Origin: an uncultured Methylococcaceae bacterium
GTDB taxonomy: Bacteria; Pseudomonadota; Gammaproteobacteria; Methylococcales; Methylomonadaceae
Direction: 5' to 3'
Length of the DNA: 64,000 nucleotides
Assembly: GCA_913056195.1 (NCBI GenBank)
Contig: CAJXMF010000007.1
Location: 1-64,000, forward strand
Below are positions 8,747 through 18,631 of this stretch, piece after piece (positions within the stretch are counted from its first letter, which is position 1; each line of letters starts with the position of its first letter). The notes beneath the pieces are model-generated. The model saw only the letters and a program-made list of their open reading frames with translations, was not told the origin of the DNA and did no database searches. Made by a program: the position numbers and the translations under genes.

Positions 8747-10498
8747 TCAGGTTTTAAAATTGCTGACGGCGTCACGGAGCTGGTCGGCAAGGGTTTGCAG
8801 GTTTTGGCAGGCCTCGGCCATATGTTTGGCACCATCAACAGTTTGGTTGGAAACCTGATTGATATTGTTGACATTATGGTTGATTTCCTCGGCGACGGCG
8901 GTTTGCTCTTCTGCTGCTTCGGCAATTTGGTTATTCATATCGCTGATGGTGTCGATACGTTCGCTGATACGACCGATGGATTCACCCGCAGAGTCCGCTT
9001 CTTCAACACTGGTTTTGGCCTGCTTCTGGCCATTTTCCATAACCGATACGGCCTGTTTGGCGCGTTGTTGCAGGCGGTCTATGGTTTTTTGAATTTCCTG
9101 GGTGGAATTTTGGGTGCGGCTTGCCAATGTTCTGACTTCATCGGCAACGACCGCGAAACCACGGCCTTGTTCACCCGCTCGTGCCGCTTCGATCGCCGCA
9201 TTAAGTGCCAGCAGGTTGGTTTGCTCGGCAATGCCTTGAATCACTTCCAGCACTTCGCCAATGCTGTTGCTGTCGTTTTCCAGTTCATGAATGACGTTGG
9301 CGGCATTTTCAACTTCATTGGCAAGGTTGTTAATGCCTTGTACGGCCTTGTTGACGATTTCCTTACCGGTGGAGGCTTCTTTGTCGGCAATTGAAGCGGT
9401 TTCAGAGGCCTGAACCGCATTTCTGGCAACTTCCTGTACCGTTGCCGTCATTTCTTCCATGGCGGTGGCGACCTGGGTGGTTTCTTCTTGCTGGCGAGTG
9501 ACGTCTTGTCCTGTATTTTGTAACGCATCGGCTAATTCATGTGATGCTGTGGCAACTTTTTCGCTGGTAAATATGATGTCATCAACAGTTTTGGCAATCT
9601 TCTTAACGAAGGAATTAAAGCTGGAAGCAACCCAGGCAAATTCGGATTTTCCTTCCGCTTTAAGACGGGCGCGGAGATTGCCTTCACCACCGGCAATATT
9701 TTGTAGGTTTATGGCTAAGTCGGTCAACGGCGCGATGATGATTTTACTCATCACAAAATATCCGATGCCACCGATAATGAACAAGGCCAGTGCTAAAAAG
9801 CCAACTGCACCCAGGATTTTGTGGTTGAGAACATTAGCATCGACAGTAAAAGGTGTAATGATTTCAAATGCGCCATGCAGTTGGCCCGCCCGGCTATTTT
9901 CCATTTTATAACCTAATAAATCCAGGCCCCGGTCATTGCCCCAGATGGCTTGTGATGTAGCTGGATCGCCATGACATAATTCACATTGTTTTTGCATGAA
10001 GACAGGCCTGAAGTAGCGGGTTTCCTGTTTTTCTTCATCGATATAACGATATTCCGTCGCGGCGGGATGTTGTTCGAAATAGGCCAGCACTTTTTTTTCC
10101 AGCGCATTGGCTTCGTTTTTAGGGTTGCGGGCGTTTATTCGCGGTGCTTTAAAACGAAAACCGCCTTCTTTGGCTTTTTGTTGAATAACAGACCAGGCGT
10201 TTGCGACAGGTACCAAAGCTAAAACGATTTGTGCAGCTTCCTTATGGCTTTTGTTTTGCGTTAGTTGCTTGAGTAAATCAACAGAAAAAATACCTTTATT
10301 CCAATCGTCGACCACTTTATCTCGAATTGACTCGGAAACCATAAGTAGTTGTTTGGCTGATTCAAATTTGTGATCAAGCATTTGCTGTTTTTGCATATTG
10401 GCGTATAAAACAACGACACCGATACCGAGTAGTGTTAACACTCCCATGGTAATGGCAACGACTTTCGTGCCAACAGAATGGATCTTCATCAATCGCAT
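8747..10498 (-). CDS. Methyl-accepting chemotaxis protein with haem-type Tll0287/DUF3365 sensor
   Basis: 583-residue chemoreceptor. The first membrane helix is about 13-35. The periplasmic sensor (about 40-225) carries QCELCHGDP with C172, C175 and H176, a c-type haem CxxCH motif typical of the Tll0287-like (DUF3365) domain, suggesting redox or gas sensing. TM2 is 229-250, then HAMP (about 251-303), then the cytoplasmic signalling domain with the hairpin tip [19 protein letters not shown] and surrounding helices. There is no C-terminal CheR pentapeptide. Monocistronic; GGAGAT lies 7 nt before the ATG. The downstream ccm operon makes the machinery needed to attach its haem. Confidence 0.95.
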   Translation of the reverse strand: MRLMKIHSVGTKVVAITMGVLTLLGIGVVVLYANMQKQQMLDHKFESAKQLLMVSESIRDKVVDDWNKGIFSVDLLKQLTQNKSHKEAAQIVLALVPVANAWSVIQQKAKEGGFRFKAPRINARNPKNEANALEKKVLAYFEQHPAATEYRYIDEEKQETRYFRPVFMQKQCELCHGDPATSQAIWGNDRGLDLLGYKMENSRAGQLHGAFEIITPFTVDANVLNHKILGAVGFLALALFIIGGIGYFVMSKIIIAPLTDLAINLQNIAGGEGNLRARLKAEGKSEFAWVASSFNSFVKKIAKTVDDIIFTSEKVATASHELADALQNTGQDVTRQQEETTQVATAMEEMTATVQEVARNAVQASETASIADKEASTGKEIVNKAVQGINNLANEVENAANVIHELENDSNSIGEVLEVIQGIAEQTNLLALNAAIEAARAGEQGRGFAVVADEVRTLASRTQNSTQEIQKTIDRLQQRAKQAVSVMENGQKQAKTSVEEADSAGESIGRISERIDTISDMNNQIAEAAEEQTAVAEEINHNVNNINQVSNQTVDGAKHMAEACQNLQTLADQLRDAVSNFKT

Positions 10499-10533
10499 TT
10501 TTATCTCCGCAGAGTAAATTCAAGTCATAATTA

Positions 10534-10703
10534 GATAAAAAGTAACTACTCAGCGTGTTTGGGGCTGAAGGCATAGGCTATTGATTTATAAGGACGCGTA
10601 AATACGTCCCTGTAAACTCTGCTGCAACGTCCTGTTGCAGAAGCCTGATAAATCAACAGCCTATGCCCACAGAAGAATTTACGCTGAGTAGTTACGATAA
10701 AAA
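10534..10703. mobile_element. MITE, copy 1 (154 bp plus 8-bp target duplication)
   Basis: The element is 10542-10695. Its terminal inverted repeats begin GTAACTACTCAGCG and resume inward as GGCATAGGCT(A/G)TTGATTTAT, so most of the element folds back on itself; two smaller hairpins (GGACG/CGTCC and CTGCAAC/GTTGCAG) lie in the centre. It is flanked by a perfect 8-bp direct repeat GATAAAAA (10534-10541 and 10696-10703). A second copy at 58168-58321 has the same length and differs at three positions. It encodes no protein. Ends starting GTAA and an 8-bp duplication are features of the IS66 family, so an IS66-type transposase may mobilise it (inference). Confidence 0.93.
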
Positions 10704-10726
10704 CAAGTTTAGTACAAAAAATAAAA

Positions 10727-10758
10727 TTGACAGTAATCTCGCATTTTTTTTTTATTAT
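10727..10758 (+). promoter_or_regulatory. Candidate promoter of the ccm operon
   Basis: A perfect -35 TTGACA (10727-10732) precedes an AT-rich stretch offering -10 candidates TTTATT (10751-10756, 18-bp spacer) or TATTAT (10753-10758, 20-bp spacer). It lies just beyond the MITE and about 80 bp before ccmA. The spacing is imperfect, so confidence is moderate. Confidence 0.5.
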
Positions 10759-10835
10759 GAGAAATGCAGTGTTTAAATATTGGGGAAAAGGCTGGTTGTT
10801 GATATGATAAAGAAATTTTTTTGTATCAGGCTGGC

Positions 10836-11468
10836 ATGGATAGTCAACAATATTGTTTACAAGTCAATAATTTAGCGTGTATTCGGGATGATCGGGTTTT
10901 GTTTGAGGGGGTGACGTTTTCGTTGCACCCAAAACAGGTTCTGCTGCTGGAAGGCAAAAACGGTAGCGGTAAAACATCTTTATTGCGCATCTTATGCGGT
11001 TTCAGAGAGCCTGATGAAGGGGAGGTTCTATGGGGGGGCGTTGCGATTGATCACAGCGAATTTTATCGCCATATGGCTTATGTCGGCCATTTGGAAGGCT
11101 TGAAAAAAGAACTGACCGTGGTCGAAAACCTTAAAATGGGGCAGGCCCTGGGCTTTCCTGGCGCAATGAGCATTGATCAGGCGCTCGCTAAAGTCCATTT
11201 GCGAGGTTATGACGATACACTCGTTCAGGCGCTGTCTGCAGGTCAGAAACGGCGCTTATCACTGGCTCGGTTATTGATTGCCGATGCCTTATTATGGATT
11301 CTGGATGAACCCTTGACGTCATTGGATAAGGAAGGGATAGATCTGGTTGAATCGATCATGATTGAACATGTTGCCAATCATCAGGGCATGATTGTTTTAA
11401 CCTCGCATCATGATTTAAGCTTGCCTGCAGTTGATGTCCAACGGATCAATTTATCGTCATGTCACTAA
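10836..11468 (+). CDS. ccmA: Haem exporter ATP-binding protein CcmA
   Basis: ATPase of the CcmABCD complex that releases holo-CcmE in system I cytochrome c maturation. 210 residues from the ATG chosen; an upstream TTG at 10821 is possible. Walker A GKNGSGKTS, ABC signature LSAGQKRRLSLARL, Walker B LLWILDEP, and a switch His in TSHHD. The last 10 bp overlap ccmB. First gene of the ccm operon. Confidence 0.97.
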   Translation: MDSQQYCLQVNNLACIRDDRVLFEGVTFSLHPKQVLLLEGKNGSGKTSLLRILCGFREPDEGEVLWGGVAIDHSEFYRHMAYVGHLEGLKKELTVVENLKMGQALGFPGAMSIDQALAKVHLRGYDDTLVQALSAGQKRRLSLARLLIADALLWILDEPLTSLDKEGIDLVESIMIEHVANHQGMIVLTSHHDLSLPAVDVQRINLSSCH

Positions 11469-12133
11469 TTAAAGCGTTTGTTGCCATTATTCGGCGCGAT
11501 TTGATTTTGGCGGTTCGCCGCCGCGCGGAAATTGTCAATCCGTTATTCTTTTTTATTCTTGTCGTAACCTTATTCCCTTTAGGGATTGGCGCTCAGGCCA
11601 CATTATTACAAGCGATGGCGCCAGGCGTCATTTGGGTGTCGGCTTTGCTTGCCGCGATGTTGTCTCTGGACAGTTTGTTTCGATCCGATTTCGATGATGG
11701 CTCGTTGGAACAAATGCTGTTGAGTCCTTATCCTGTTGCGGTTTTAGTGCTGGGTAAAGTTGTCGCGCATTGGCTGGTGACGGGGTTGCCCTTGATTTTG
11801 ATTGCACCTTTGCTGGCGGTTTTTTTAGGCTTGCCCGATGCCGCAATGGGAACTTTAGTCAAAACGCTGGTCTTAGGGACGCCTGTTTTGAGTTTGATTG
11901 GTGCGATTGGTGTAGCCTTGACTGTGGGTCTGCGTCGAGGCGGCATGATTTTATCGTTATTAGTGTTGCCTTTATATATTCCGGTGCTGATTTTTGCCAG
12001 TAATGCGGTCGATATGGCAGCGATGGGATTACCTGTTTCAGCTCAGATTAATATTTTAATGGCAATATTGTGTTTGGCGCTGGTTTTGGCGCCTTTACCG
12101 GCCGCGGCGGCATTAAAAATGAGTGTAAACTAG
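11459..12133 (+). CDS. ccmB: Haem exporter permease CcmB
   Basis: 224-residue membrane subunit of the CcmABCD ABC complex, with six hydrophobic segments. Typical family sequences are seen: RRDLILAVRRRAEIVNPL near the N-terminus and DDGSLEQMLLSPYPV after the second segment. Overlaps ccmA by 10 bp; 43 bp separate it from the ferritin-like gene that interrupts the usual ccmB-ccmC order. Confidence 0.97.
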   Translation: MSLIKAFVAIIRRDLILAVRRRAEIVNPLFFFILVVTLFPLGIGAQATLLQAMAPGVIWVSALLAAMLSLDSLFRSDFDDGSLEQMLLSPYPVAVLVLGKVVAHWLVTGLPLILIAPLLAVFLGLPDAAMGTLVKTLVLGTPVLSLIGAIGVALTVGLRRGGMILSLLVLPLYIPVLIFASNAVDMAAMGLPVSAQINILMAILCLALVLAPLPAAAALKMSVN

Positions 12134-12176
12134 TGCTGTATCAGGGTTTATCACGCTTGAAACTTAAGGAAAAATA

Positions 12177-13073
12177 ATGAATCAACAGAAAAACTACCGG
12201 TCTGTTTTTAGTTCGGCGACTCGGCAGGAAAGAGAGAACAACTTTAAAGATTACTGGGAATTCACCCAGCAGCATGGTGGTGAATTGTTTGAAGGAGACA
12301 AGGACCTGGCGAAAAAACGCGCTAAATTGAAATATTTTCAGGATAATCAGGTTAAATTACGTCAACCGTTAGCCGATCCTGATGCGTTTTACCGGAATTA
12401 TGTGGAAATGCAGGATGCGCCAGAGACGCTGAATAAAATGACTTTGATGCTGGGTGCTATTTATAAATTCGCCCGCCATGAATGGGTGGGGATTAAAGGG
12501 GCGTGGGATGTCGTTCCCGATATGGCAAATTCACATAGCATTGAAGATAAAATCAGTCGAATACATTTGGCTGAAGAATTTTGTCATGTGCGCTTGTTTG
12601 ACGAAATGCTGAAAACCTGCGGTCTGGATAAGGTGGAATGGGTGCCATTAACGCCTTTTAAAGAAAAGGTTTATGAGCAATTTCCTAAGTTTCCAGGGTT
12701 TTTAATGGATGCACCGGCATTTGTTACCGAATTGATGGGGGTGACTTTTTATTGTCATTTGTATGATATTTTCGATGATGTCCTGGCCGATGAGCCAGAA
12801 GTCAAGGCCAGATTGAAAGCCCTGTTAGATGAAATTACCATTGATGAGGTGGCGCATGTGGGGCAACGGCGTAATTTTATCGGCCCCATTGGCATGAAGG
12901 TCTCGAAGGCTTTGGTTAAGCCGTTTTATACGATGTTTTTTGCTGATATTCCTGAAGTGGCATTGTTATTCGATGTGCCGCAAATGATTGAAGACGGCAG
13001 ACGTTTTGATTTTAATGAACTGCCTGATGAGATGGTGGCACGAAGCTGGATTCCATCTTATTGTGTCAATTAA
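12177..13073 (+). CDS. Ferritin-like diiron-carboxylate protein inside the ccm operon
   Basis: 298 residues, mostly helical, no signal peptide. A candidate diiron site is visible: E102 (HEW), E134xxH137 (EEFCH), E185 (TELMG) and E224xxH227 (DEVAH), the E / ExxH / E / ExxH pattern of the ferritin-like superfamily. I do not recognise the specific family; it could be a hydroxylase or oxidase-type protein rather than an iron store, since single-chain diiron enzymes of this length usually act on a substrate. It lies between ccmB and ccmC, same strand, with an AAGGA-type ribosome site. Context hints at a link to haem, iron or oxygen handling; this is inference. Confidence 0.85.
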   Translation: MNQQKNYRSVFSSATRQERENNFKDYWEFTQQHGGELFEGDKDLAKKRAKLKYFQDNQVKLRQPLADPDAFYRNYVEMQDAPETLNKMTLMLGAIYKFARHEWVGIKGAWDVVPDMANSHSIEDKISRIHLAEEFCHVRLFDEMLKTCGLDKVEWVPLTPFKEKVYEQFPKFPGFLMDAPAFVTELMGVTFYCHLYDIFDDVLADEPEVKARLKALLDEITIDEVAHVGQRRNFIGPIGMKVSKALVKPFYTMFFADIPEVALLFDVPQMIEDGRRFDFNELPDEMVARSWIPSYCVN

Positions 13074-13103
13074 AAAACTGTAAATTAAGCCCTATTACTC
13101 ACT

Positions 13104-13865
13104 ATGTCAATTATTCCCGCACCGGTCAGCCGTTTTTTTCATCGCATGGCGTCTCCGCCAATTTTTTATGCTTTTGTTGACAAATTAATCCCGTGGTTAA
13201 GCCTGATTTTTATCGGCTTGACTGGCGCAGGCTTATATCTGGGCTTGTTTGTTGCGCCTGCTGATTATCAACAAGGCGACAGCTACCGGATCATTTATAT
13301 TCATGTGCCGGCGGCCTGGATGTCGTTGTTTATTTATGTGTTGATGGCGATATGTGGCGGCATTGCCCTGATTTGGCGGATGAAGCTGGCCGAAGTGATG
13401 ATGGTGAGCAGTGCGCCGATTGGTGCTGGATTTACCTTTATCGCACTGGTGACAGGTTCCTTATGGGGCAAGCCGATGTGGGGCACCTGGTGGGTGTGGG
13501 ATGCACGTTTGACCTCAGAATTGATTTTGCTGTTTTTGTATCTCGGTGCCATCAGTTTGTATGGTGCGATTGAAGACAGGCGCACAGCATCGCGTGCGGT
13601 CGCCATTCTGGTTATCGTTGGTGTTGTTAATATTCCGATTATTCATTACTCAGTACAATGGTGGAATACTCTGCATCAAGGGCCTACCGTTGCAAAAGCG
13701 GGTAAGCCGTCGATTCATATCAGTATGCTGATTCCGCTGTTATTGATGGCGACAGCGTTTAAATTTCATTACGCCATCGCTGTGTTACAGGCGGCGAAAG
13801 TCGAAATTTTAAAACGTGAACAAAATACGCAATGGGTTAAAAAATTGATTGAGGAGAATGCATGA
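13104..13865 (+). CDS. ccmC: Haem-handling membrane protein CcmC
   Basis: 253-residue protein with six membrane helices that loads haem onto CcmE. The periplasmic WWD motif is WGTWWVWDARLTSELILL, with flanking conserved His residues (YIHVPAAW, HYSVQWWNTLHQGPT). The stop overlaps the ccmD start (ATGA). Confidence 0.97.
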   Translation: MSIIPAPVSRFFHRMASPPIFYAFVDKLIPWLSLIFIGLTGAGLYLGLFVAPADYQQGDSYRIIYIHVPAAWMSLFIYVLMAICGGIALIWRMKLAEVMMVSSAPIGAGFTFIALVTGSLWGKPMWGTWWVWDARLTSELILLFLYLGAISLYGAIEDRRTASRAVAILVIVGVVNIPIIHYSVQWWNTLHQGPTVAKAGKPSIHISMLIPLLLMATAFKFHYAIAVLQAAKVEILKREQNTQWVKKLIEENA

Positions 13866-14026
13866 ACTGGCAGGAATTTTTTGCCATGGGAGGCTATGGC
13901 TTTTATGTCTGGGTTTCATATGGGGTATGTACTGTGGTTTTAATCCTGTTAATTGTCTATCCCGTTCAGCAACGTAAGCGTTTGCTACGACAATTGGCCT
14001 TGAAACAAAAGAGAATACAATCATGA
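13862..14026 (+). CDS. ccmD: Haem exporter protein CcmD
   Basis: A 54-residue gene. The protein has [12 protein letters not shown] followed by one hydrophobic helix ([14 protein letters not shown]) and a basic tail with RKRLLRQLA, the standard CcmD layout. ATG overlaps the ccmC stop, and its TGA overlaps the ccmE start. CcmD stabilises CcmC-CcmE during holo-CcmE release. Confidence 0.95.
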   Translation: MNWQEFFAMGGYGFYVWVSYGVCTVVLILLIVYPVQQRKRLLRQLALKQKRIQS

Positions 14027-14472
14027 AACCGATCCGAAAACAACGCTTAGGGCTGATTCTGCTGATGCTGGCGGGTGTCGCTCTGGCCGTTACCTTTGCG
14101 CTGAAAGCCTTTAATGAAAATTTGATGTATTTTTTCTCCACCACCGATGTGGCAGAGGGCAAAGCGCCTGAAAACAGCCTGTTCCGGCTCGGCGGCATGG
14201 TTGTGAAAGGCAGTGTAAAAAGACCTGGGGATGGTATGACCGTGCATTTCAAACTGACTGATTACAATAAGGAAGTTAACGTCGAATATACCGGTATTTT
14301 GCCGGATTTATTTCGTGAAGGGCAGGGCATCGTCGCGAAAGGACGGTTGAATAAACGCGGTGTTTTTGTGGCGGAGGAAGTTTTGGCTAAACACGATGAA
14401 AACTATATGCCGCCTGAAGTGGCCGATAGTTTGAAAAAACAACATGATGCGCCGACAAGGATGGAAAAATGA
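14023..14472 (+). CDS. ccmE: Cytochrome c-type biogenesis haem chaperone CcmE
   Basis: 149-residue periplasmic haem chaperone with an N-terminal anchor (about 10-28). Family motifs: [27 protein letters not shown] and [13 protein letters not shown], whose His is the residue that binds haem covalently, followed by the conserved Tyr. Overlaps ccmD and ccmF by 4 bp each. Confidence 0.98.
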   Translation: MKPIRKQRLGLILLMLAGVALAVTFALKAFNENLMYFFSTTDVAEGKAPENSLFRLGGMVVKGSVKRPGDGMTVHFKLTDYNKEVNVEYTGILPDLFREGQGIVAKGRLNKRGVFVAEEVLAKHDENYMPPEVADSLKKQHDAPTRMEK

Positions 14473-16421
14473 TTCCTGAAATTGGCCATTTTGCCCTGAT
14501 TCTGGCCCTGTGTATGGCCATTGTGCAGGCTTTTTTACCGCTGATTGGCGCTTCAAGACGAATTGTTGGCTGGGTCAATCTCGCTCGGCCTGCTGCCTAT
14601 GGGCAATTATTGTTTATGGGCATCGCTTATGCCTGTTTAACCTATGCTTTTTTGGTGCATGATTTTTCAGTCGCGTATGTCGCCCAGAATTCAAATACGG
14701 CGTTACCGACCTTGTATTTGATTTCCGGTGTTTGGGGCGCGCATGAAGGGTCATTGTTATTATGGGCACTGACCTTATCGATTTGGACGGGTTTGGTTGC
14801 ATTGCTCAGTCGTTCTATTCCCCAGCTGACGATGGCGCGCGTACTCGGGGTGATGGGGCTGATCAGCATTGGCTTTATTCTGTTTTTATTATTGACTTCG
14901 AATCCATTTACGCGCTTGTTTCCCTTTCCGCAGGAAGGCCGTGATCTGAATCCACTTTTGCAAGATCCAGGTCTGGCCATTCATCCGCCCATGCTTTATA
15001 TGGGCTATGTCGGCTTTTCTGTCGCCTTTGCGTTTTCCATTGCAGCATTGCTGGAAGGGCGGCTGGATTCGGCCTGGGCGCGCTGGTCACGGCCGTGGAC
15101 CAATGCAGCCTGGGTATTTTTAACCTTTGGTATCGTTTTGGGCAGTTGGTGGGCCTACTATGAACTGGGCTGGGGTGGCTGGTGGTTTTGGGATCCGGTC
15201 GAAAATGCATCATTTATGCCCTGGCTGGTGGGAACGGCATTGATTCATTCTTTGGCGGCCAGTGAAAAAAGAGGGGTATTTAAAACCTGGACGGTGTTGC
15301 TGGCGATTTTTGCGTTTTCGTTGAGCTTGTTAGGTACCTTCCTGGTGCGTTCCGGCGTCTTGACATCTGTGCATGCCTTTGCCAGCGATCCGGCACGTGG
15401 TTTGTTTATTTTGATTTTCCTGGCTGTGGTGGTGGGGGGCTCATTGTTGCTATATGCCATTCGTGCGCCACAGGTTAAAAGCAGTGCAAGTTTTGAGCTG
15501 GTGTCACGTGAATCGGCATTATTGATTAATAATGTGTTGTTGGTGGTGACTGCCGCCAGTATTTTACTGGGGACATTGTATCCCTTGTTTATCGATGCCC
15601 TGGGGCTGGGTAAGATTTCAGTCGGTCCGCCGTATTTTAATGCGGTATTCATTCCGCTGATGGCACCATTGTCCGTTGTTGTCGGGTTTGGTATGTTGTT
15701 ACGCTGGAAGCGGGATACACTCGGGCGGCTGTTAAAGCGGTTGTCACCGGTTTTTATCGTGTGTTTAGTTGTTGGATTGCTGTTGCCTTTGCTGATGCCG
15801 TATTATTCCTGGGCGGCTGCATTAGGTTCTATTCTGGCCTTATGGAGCACAGCAACGACTGTTTTGGCCTTTAAAGATCGCTTAGGGCAACACGGATTCA
15901 GTCTGGCTCGACTAAGGCAGATACCGGCCGGTTTTTATGGCATGTCGATTGCCCATCTTGGCATTGCTGTTTTTGTCATCGGTATTACTTACACATCTGT
16001 TTACAGTATCGAAAAAGATGTACGTATGGCCCCGGGCGATACGCTTGAAATGGGCGGGTATGTGTTTGAATTTCATGGCGTCAAGCAGACCGAAGGGCCT
16101 AATTATACCGCGCAGGAAGGTTTTTTGACGGTTCGTTATGAGGGCAAAGAGGTGGCGCAGTTAGCGCCACAGAAGCGCGTTTACCGTGTGCGTACCATGC
16201 CGATGACAGAAGCGGCTATTGATGCCGGCATATTTCGGGATTTGTTCGTTGCGATTGGCGAACCGCTTGATGCAAAAGGCGCCTGGAGTTTGCGTATTTA
16301 CTATAAGGCCTTTATTCGCTGGATCTGGATGGGAGGTGTTTTTATGGGATTGGGCGGTATTGTTGCGTGTTTTGATCGGCGTTACCGGGTCAACGCCAAA
16401 GCGTTAAAAAGTCATGCTTAA
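14469..16421 (+). CDS. ccmF: Cytochrome c haem lyase subunit CcmF
   Basis: 650-residue multi-spanning membrane protein of the haem ligation complex. The WWD domain reads [18 protein letters not shown], with conserved His residues in [13 protein letters not shown] and in HPPMLYMGY. Length is normal. Overlaps ccmE (4 bp) and ccmG (8 bp). Confidence 0.98.
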   Translation: MIPEIGHFALILALCMAIVQAFLPLIGASRRIVGWVNLARPAAYGQLLFMGIAYACLTYAFLVHDFSVAYVAQNSNTALPTLYLISGVWGAHEGSLLLWALTLSIWTGLVALLSRSIPQLTMARVLGVMGLISIGFILFLLLTSNPFTRLFPFPQEGRDLNPLLQDPGLAIHPPMLYMGYVGFSVAFAFSIAALLEGRLDSAWARWSRPWTNAAWVFLTFGIVLGSWWAYYELGWGGWWFWDPVENASFMPWLVGTALIHSLAASEKRGVFKTWTVLLAIFAFSLSLLGTFLVRSGVLTSVHAFASDPARGLFILIFLAVVVGGSLLLYAIRAPQVKSSASFELVSRESALLINNVLLVVTAASILLGTLYPLFIDALGLGKISVGPPYFNAVFIPLMAPLSVVVGFGMLLRWKRDTLGRLLKRLSPVFIVCLVVGLLLPLLMPYYSWAAALGSILALWSTATTVLAFKDRLGQHGFSLARLRQIPAGFYGMSIAHLGIAVFVIGITYTSVYSIEKDVRMAPGDTLEMGGYVFEFHGVKQTEGPNYTAQEGFLTVRYEGKEVAQLAPQKRVYRVRTMPMTEAAIDAGIFRDLFVAIGEPLDAKGAWSLRIYYKAFIRWIWMGGVFMGLGGIVACFDRRYRVNAKALKSHA

Positions 16422-16947
16422 ATATATCATTCCACTGTTACTGTTTGTGGTGCTGGCGGTGTTTTTGGCGTTGGGCCTGAAGCTCAATCCGCGTGAAATT
16501 CCCTCACCACTTATCAAGAAACCAGCACCGGCTTTTTCATTGCCGATATTAGCCCGGCCAGAACAAACGTTTTCTCCGGATCAGCTTAAAGGCAAAGTCT
16601 GGATGCTCAATGTCTGGGCCTCCTGGTGCGTGTCCTGTCGTTCAGAGCATCCTGTCTTGATCGAATTCAGCCGCACACATGATGTTATTATCGTCGGTTT
16701 GGATTATAAGGATGACCGTCAGGCCGGACAGCAATGGCTGGCCGAGTTGGGAAACCCTTATTTTTTGAGCGTTATGGATCAGGATGGCCGCGTGGGGATT
16801 GATTATGGTGTCTACGGGGTTCCAGAAACCTTTGTCATTGATAAAAAAGGTGTGATTCGGTTTAAATTTACCGGTCCGATCTCGATGAAGGCGGTGAATG
16901 AAACCTTTATCCCGCTCCTTCAACAACTACAGGCTGAGACACCATGA
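16414..16947 (+). CDS. ccmG: Thiol:disulfide interchange protein CcmG/DsbE
   Basis: 177-residue membrane-anchored thioredoxin-like protein that keeps apocytochrome CxxCH thiols reduced. N-terminal helix about 5-23; active site WASWCVSCRSEHP; C-terminal cis-proline loop YGVYGVPETFVID. Overlaps ccmH by 4 bp. Confidence 0.97.
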   Translation: MLKYIIPLLLFVVLAVFLALGLKLNPREIPSPLIKKPAPAFSLPILARPEQTFSPDQLKGKVWMLNVWASWCVSCRSEHPVLIEFSRTHDVIIVGLDYKDDRQAGQQWLAELGNPYFLSVMDQDGRVGIDYGVYGVPETFVIDKKGVIRFKFTGPISMKAVNETFIPLLQQLQAETP

Positions 16948-17405
16948 AAACGTTAATATTCACTTTTTTATGTGTTGTTTCTGTCACCGTCATGGCGGCT
17001 GTGGAATATCGCAAGTTTGATGATCCACGGCAGGAGCAGGTGTATCAAACGTTGACTAACGAACTACGTTGCCTGGTGTGTCAAAATCAGACGATAGCCG
17101 ATTCTAATGCCGATTTAGCTAAAGACTTACGTCGGCAGGTATACGAAATGTTGCAACAAGGTAAGAGTCAGCAGGAAATCATTGATTTTATGACCCAACG
17201 TTATGGTGATTTTGTCCTGTATCGTCCCCCGTTGAAGGCGAAAACGATTATTTTATGGGTTGGGCCTGCGGTGTTTATTGTGATCGGACTGGTTGTTCTG
17301 GCTGTTATCAGTCGTAGAAAGGCGGCTGGTGCACAGTCGGTTGCATTAACCGAACAAGAAGAAAAACGAATCCGCCAGTTACTTGAACAAGAGGATGACG
17401 CGTGA
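16944..17405 (+). CDS. ccmH: Cytochrome c-type biogenesis protein CcmH (CcmL-type)
   Basis: 153-residue protein with a signal peptide, the redox motif LRCLVCQNQTIADSN, a following helical hairpin, and a C-terminal membrane helix (about 94-118). It works with CcmG on apocytochrome thiols. This is the short CcmH; the TPR part is the separate ccmI gene, which it overlaps by 4 bp. Confidence 0.97.
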   Translation: MKTLIFTFLCVVSVTVMAAVEYRKFDDPRQEQVYQTLTNELRCLVCQNQTIADSNADLAKDLRRQVYEMLQQGKSQQEIIDFMTQRYGDFVLYRPPLKAKTIILWVGPAVFIVIGLVVLAVISRRKAAGAQSVALTEQEEKRIRQLLEQEDDA

Positions 17406-18631
17406 ATATGATGTTTTGGGCGGTGGTAACCACACTGATTACCGTAGCATTGCTGATCTTGATTTTGCCTCTGGTCAGGAAAAAGGAATTGCCGGATTCC
17501 GATGTCGAGCAGCGCAATATCCAGATTGCACGGGAGAAACTGGCTGAGTTGAAGCGACAGTTGCAAGCAGGTGAAGTCACGCGGCAACAGTATGACGAAC
17601 AGTTTGTTGAGCTTGAGTTGGCGCTGAAAAACGATCTGGACGCTGTCGAAAAACGGCAAGCGGCAACGCAAGGCCGCTGGGTGGCTTTTGTATTGCTGTT
17701 GTTTGTTCCGCTATTGAGTCTTTCGCTTTATGCGGCATTGGGTGACCCTGATGCCATTGCGAAACAGGCTGAGCAGCAACAGATGATGCAAAAACAGCAG
17801 CAGGAACAAGCGAATATTGAGCGTATGGTCAATAGTTTGGCGCAGCGCTTACAAAAAAATCCAGATGATTTTGATGGCTGGATGATGTTAGGGCGTTCAT
17901 TTCTGTATATGAAACGCTATCAGGCTGCAAGTGAGGCATTTGCGCAAGCCTATCGTCTGCAACCTGAAAATGTTGCTGTTGTTTTGCAATATGCCGATGC
18001 ATTGGCGGCCGCGCATGATGGGACATTATCTGGGAAGCCGACGCAATTGATCAAACAGGCTTTGCGATTACAACCCGATAATCAAACCGCGCTGTGGATG
18101 TCAGGCCTGGCCAGTGTTGAGGCCGGTCAATTGCGGCAGGCTCTCGGAACATGGCAGAAGCTCGCCGCATTGACGGATAAAAAGTCACCGTCTTATGCAA
18201 AACTTTCGGCCTTGATTCAAGCATTGCAACAAAAACTGGCTGAAAATAATGCCTCGAAATCCGCTTCTCCAACCAGTACCGCGGGTGTCACTATTCAGGT
18301 GCAGGTTGATTTATCGAACACCTTTAAAAATCGGGTCAATCCTGATGATACGGTATTTATTTATGCGCGGGCTTTGCATGGGCCTAAAATGCCATTGGCT
18401 ATTGTTCGTAAACAGGTCAAGGATCTGCCGGTTGCGGTGGATTTGAATGACAGTATGGCCATGATGCCGACGATGAAATTATCGACATTCAAACAATTGG
18501 AAGTCGTGGCGCGTGTGTCTAAAAGCGGCAATGCAATGGCGCGGCCCGGCGACTTAATCGGTAAACAGGACTTGAACAAAGTACAGACTACACAAAGCCT
18601 GCGTGTCATTATTGACAAGGTGGTGAAGTGA
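17402..18631 (+). CDS. ccmI: Cytochrome c-type biogenesis protein CcmI (TPR)
   Basis: 409 residues; apocytochrome chaperone. Two N-terminal membrane helices (about 4-23 and 98-115) separated by a cytoplasmic leucine-zipper-like stretch, then a TPR domain (about 140-280, containing PDDFDGWMMLGRSFLYMKRY) and a C-terminal beta domain (about 295-405) ending in VIIDKV. Start is GTG at 17402 overlapping ccmH; an ATG six bases in is also possible. Overlaps hemN by 4 bp. Confidence 0.95.
   Translation: MNMMFWAVVTTLITVALLILILPLVRKKELPDSDVEQRNIQIAREKLAELKRQLQAGEVTRQQYDEQFVELELALKNDLDAVEKRQAATQGRWVAFVLLLFVPLLSLSLYAALGDPDAIAKQAEQQQMMQKQQQEQANIERMVNSLAQRLQKNPDDFDGWMMLGRSFLYMKRYQAASEAFAQAYRLQPENVAVVLQYADALAAAHDGTLSGKPTQLIKQALRLQPDNQTALWMSGLASVEAGQLRQALGTWQKLAALTDKKSPSYAKLSALIQALQQKLAENNASKSASPTSTAGVTIQVQVDLSNTFKNRVNPDDTVFIYARALHGPKMPLAIVRKQVKDLPVAVDLNDSMAMMPTMKLSTFKQLEVVARVSKSGNAMARPGDLIGKQDLNKVQTTQSLRVIIDKVVK

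Noticed and set aside
8795-9394. Plus-strand frame of about 200 codons opposite the chemoreceptor
   Set aside because: Glycine- and phenylalanine-rich shadow of the highly conserved signalling domain on the other strand.
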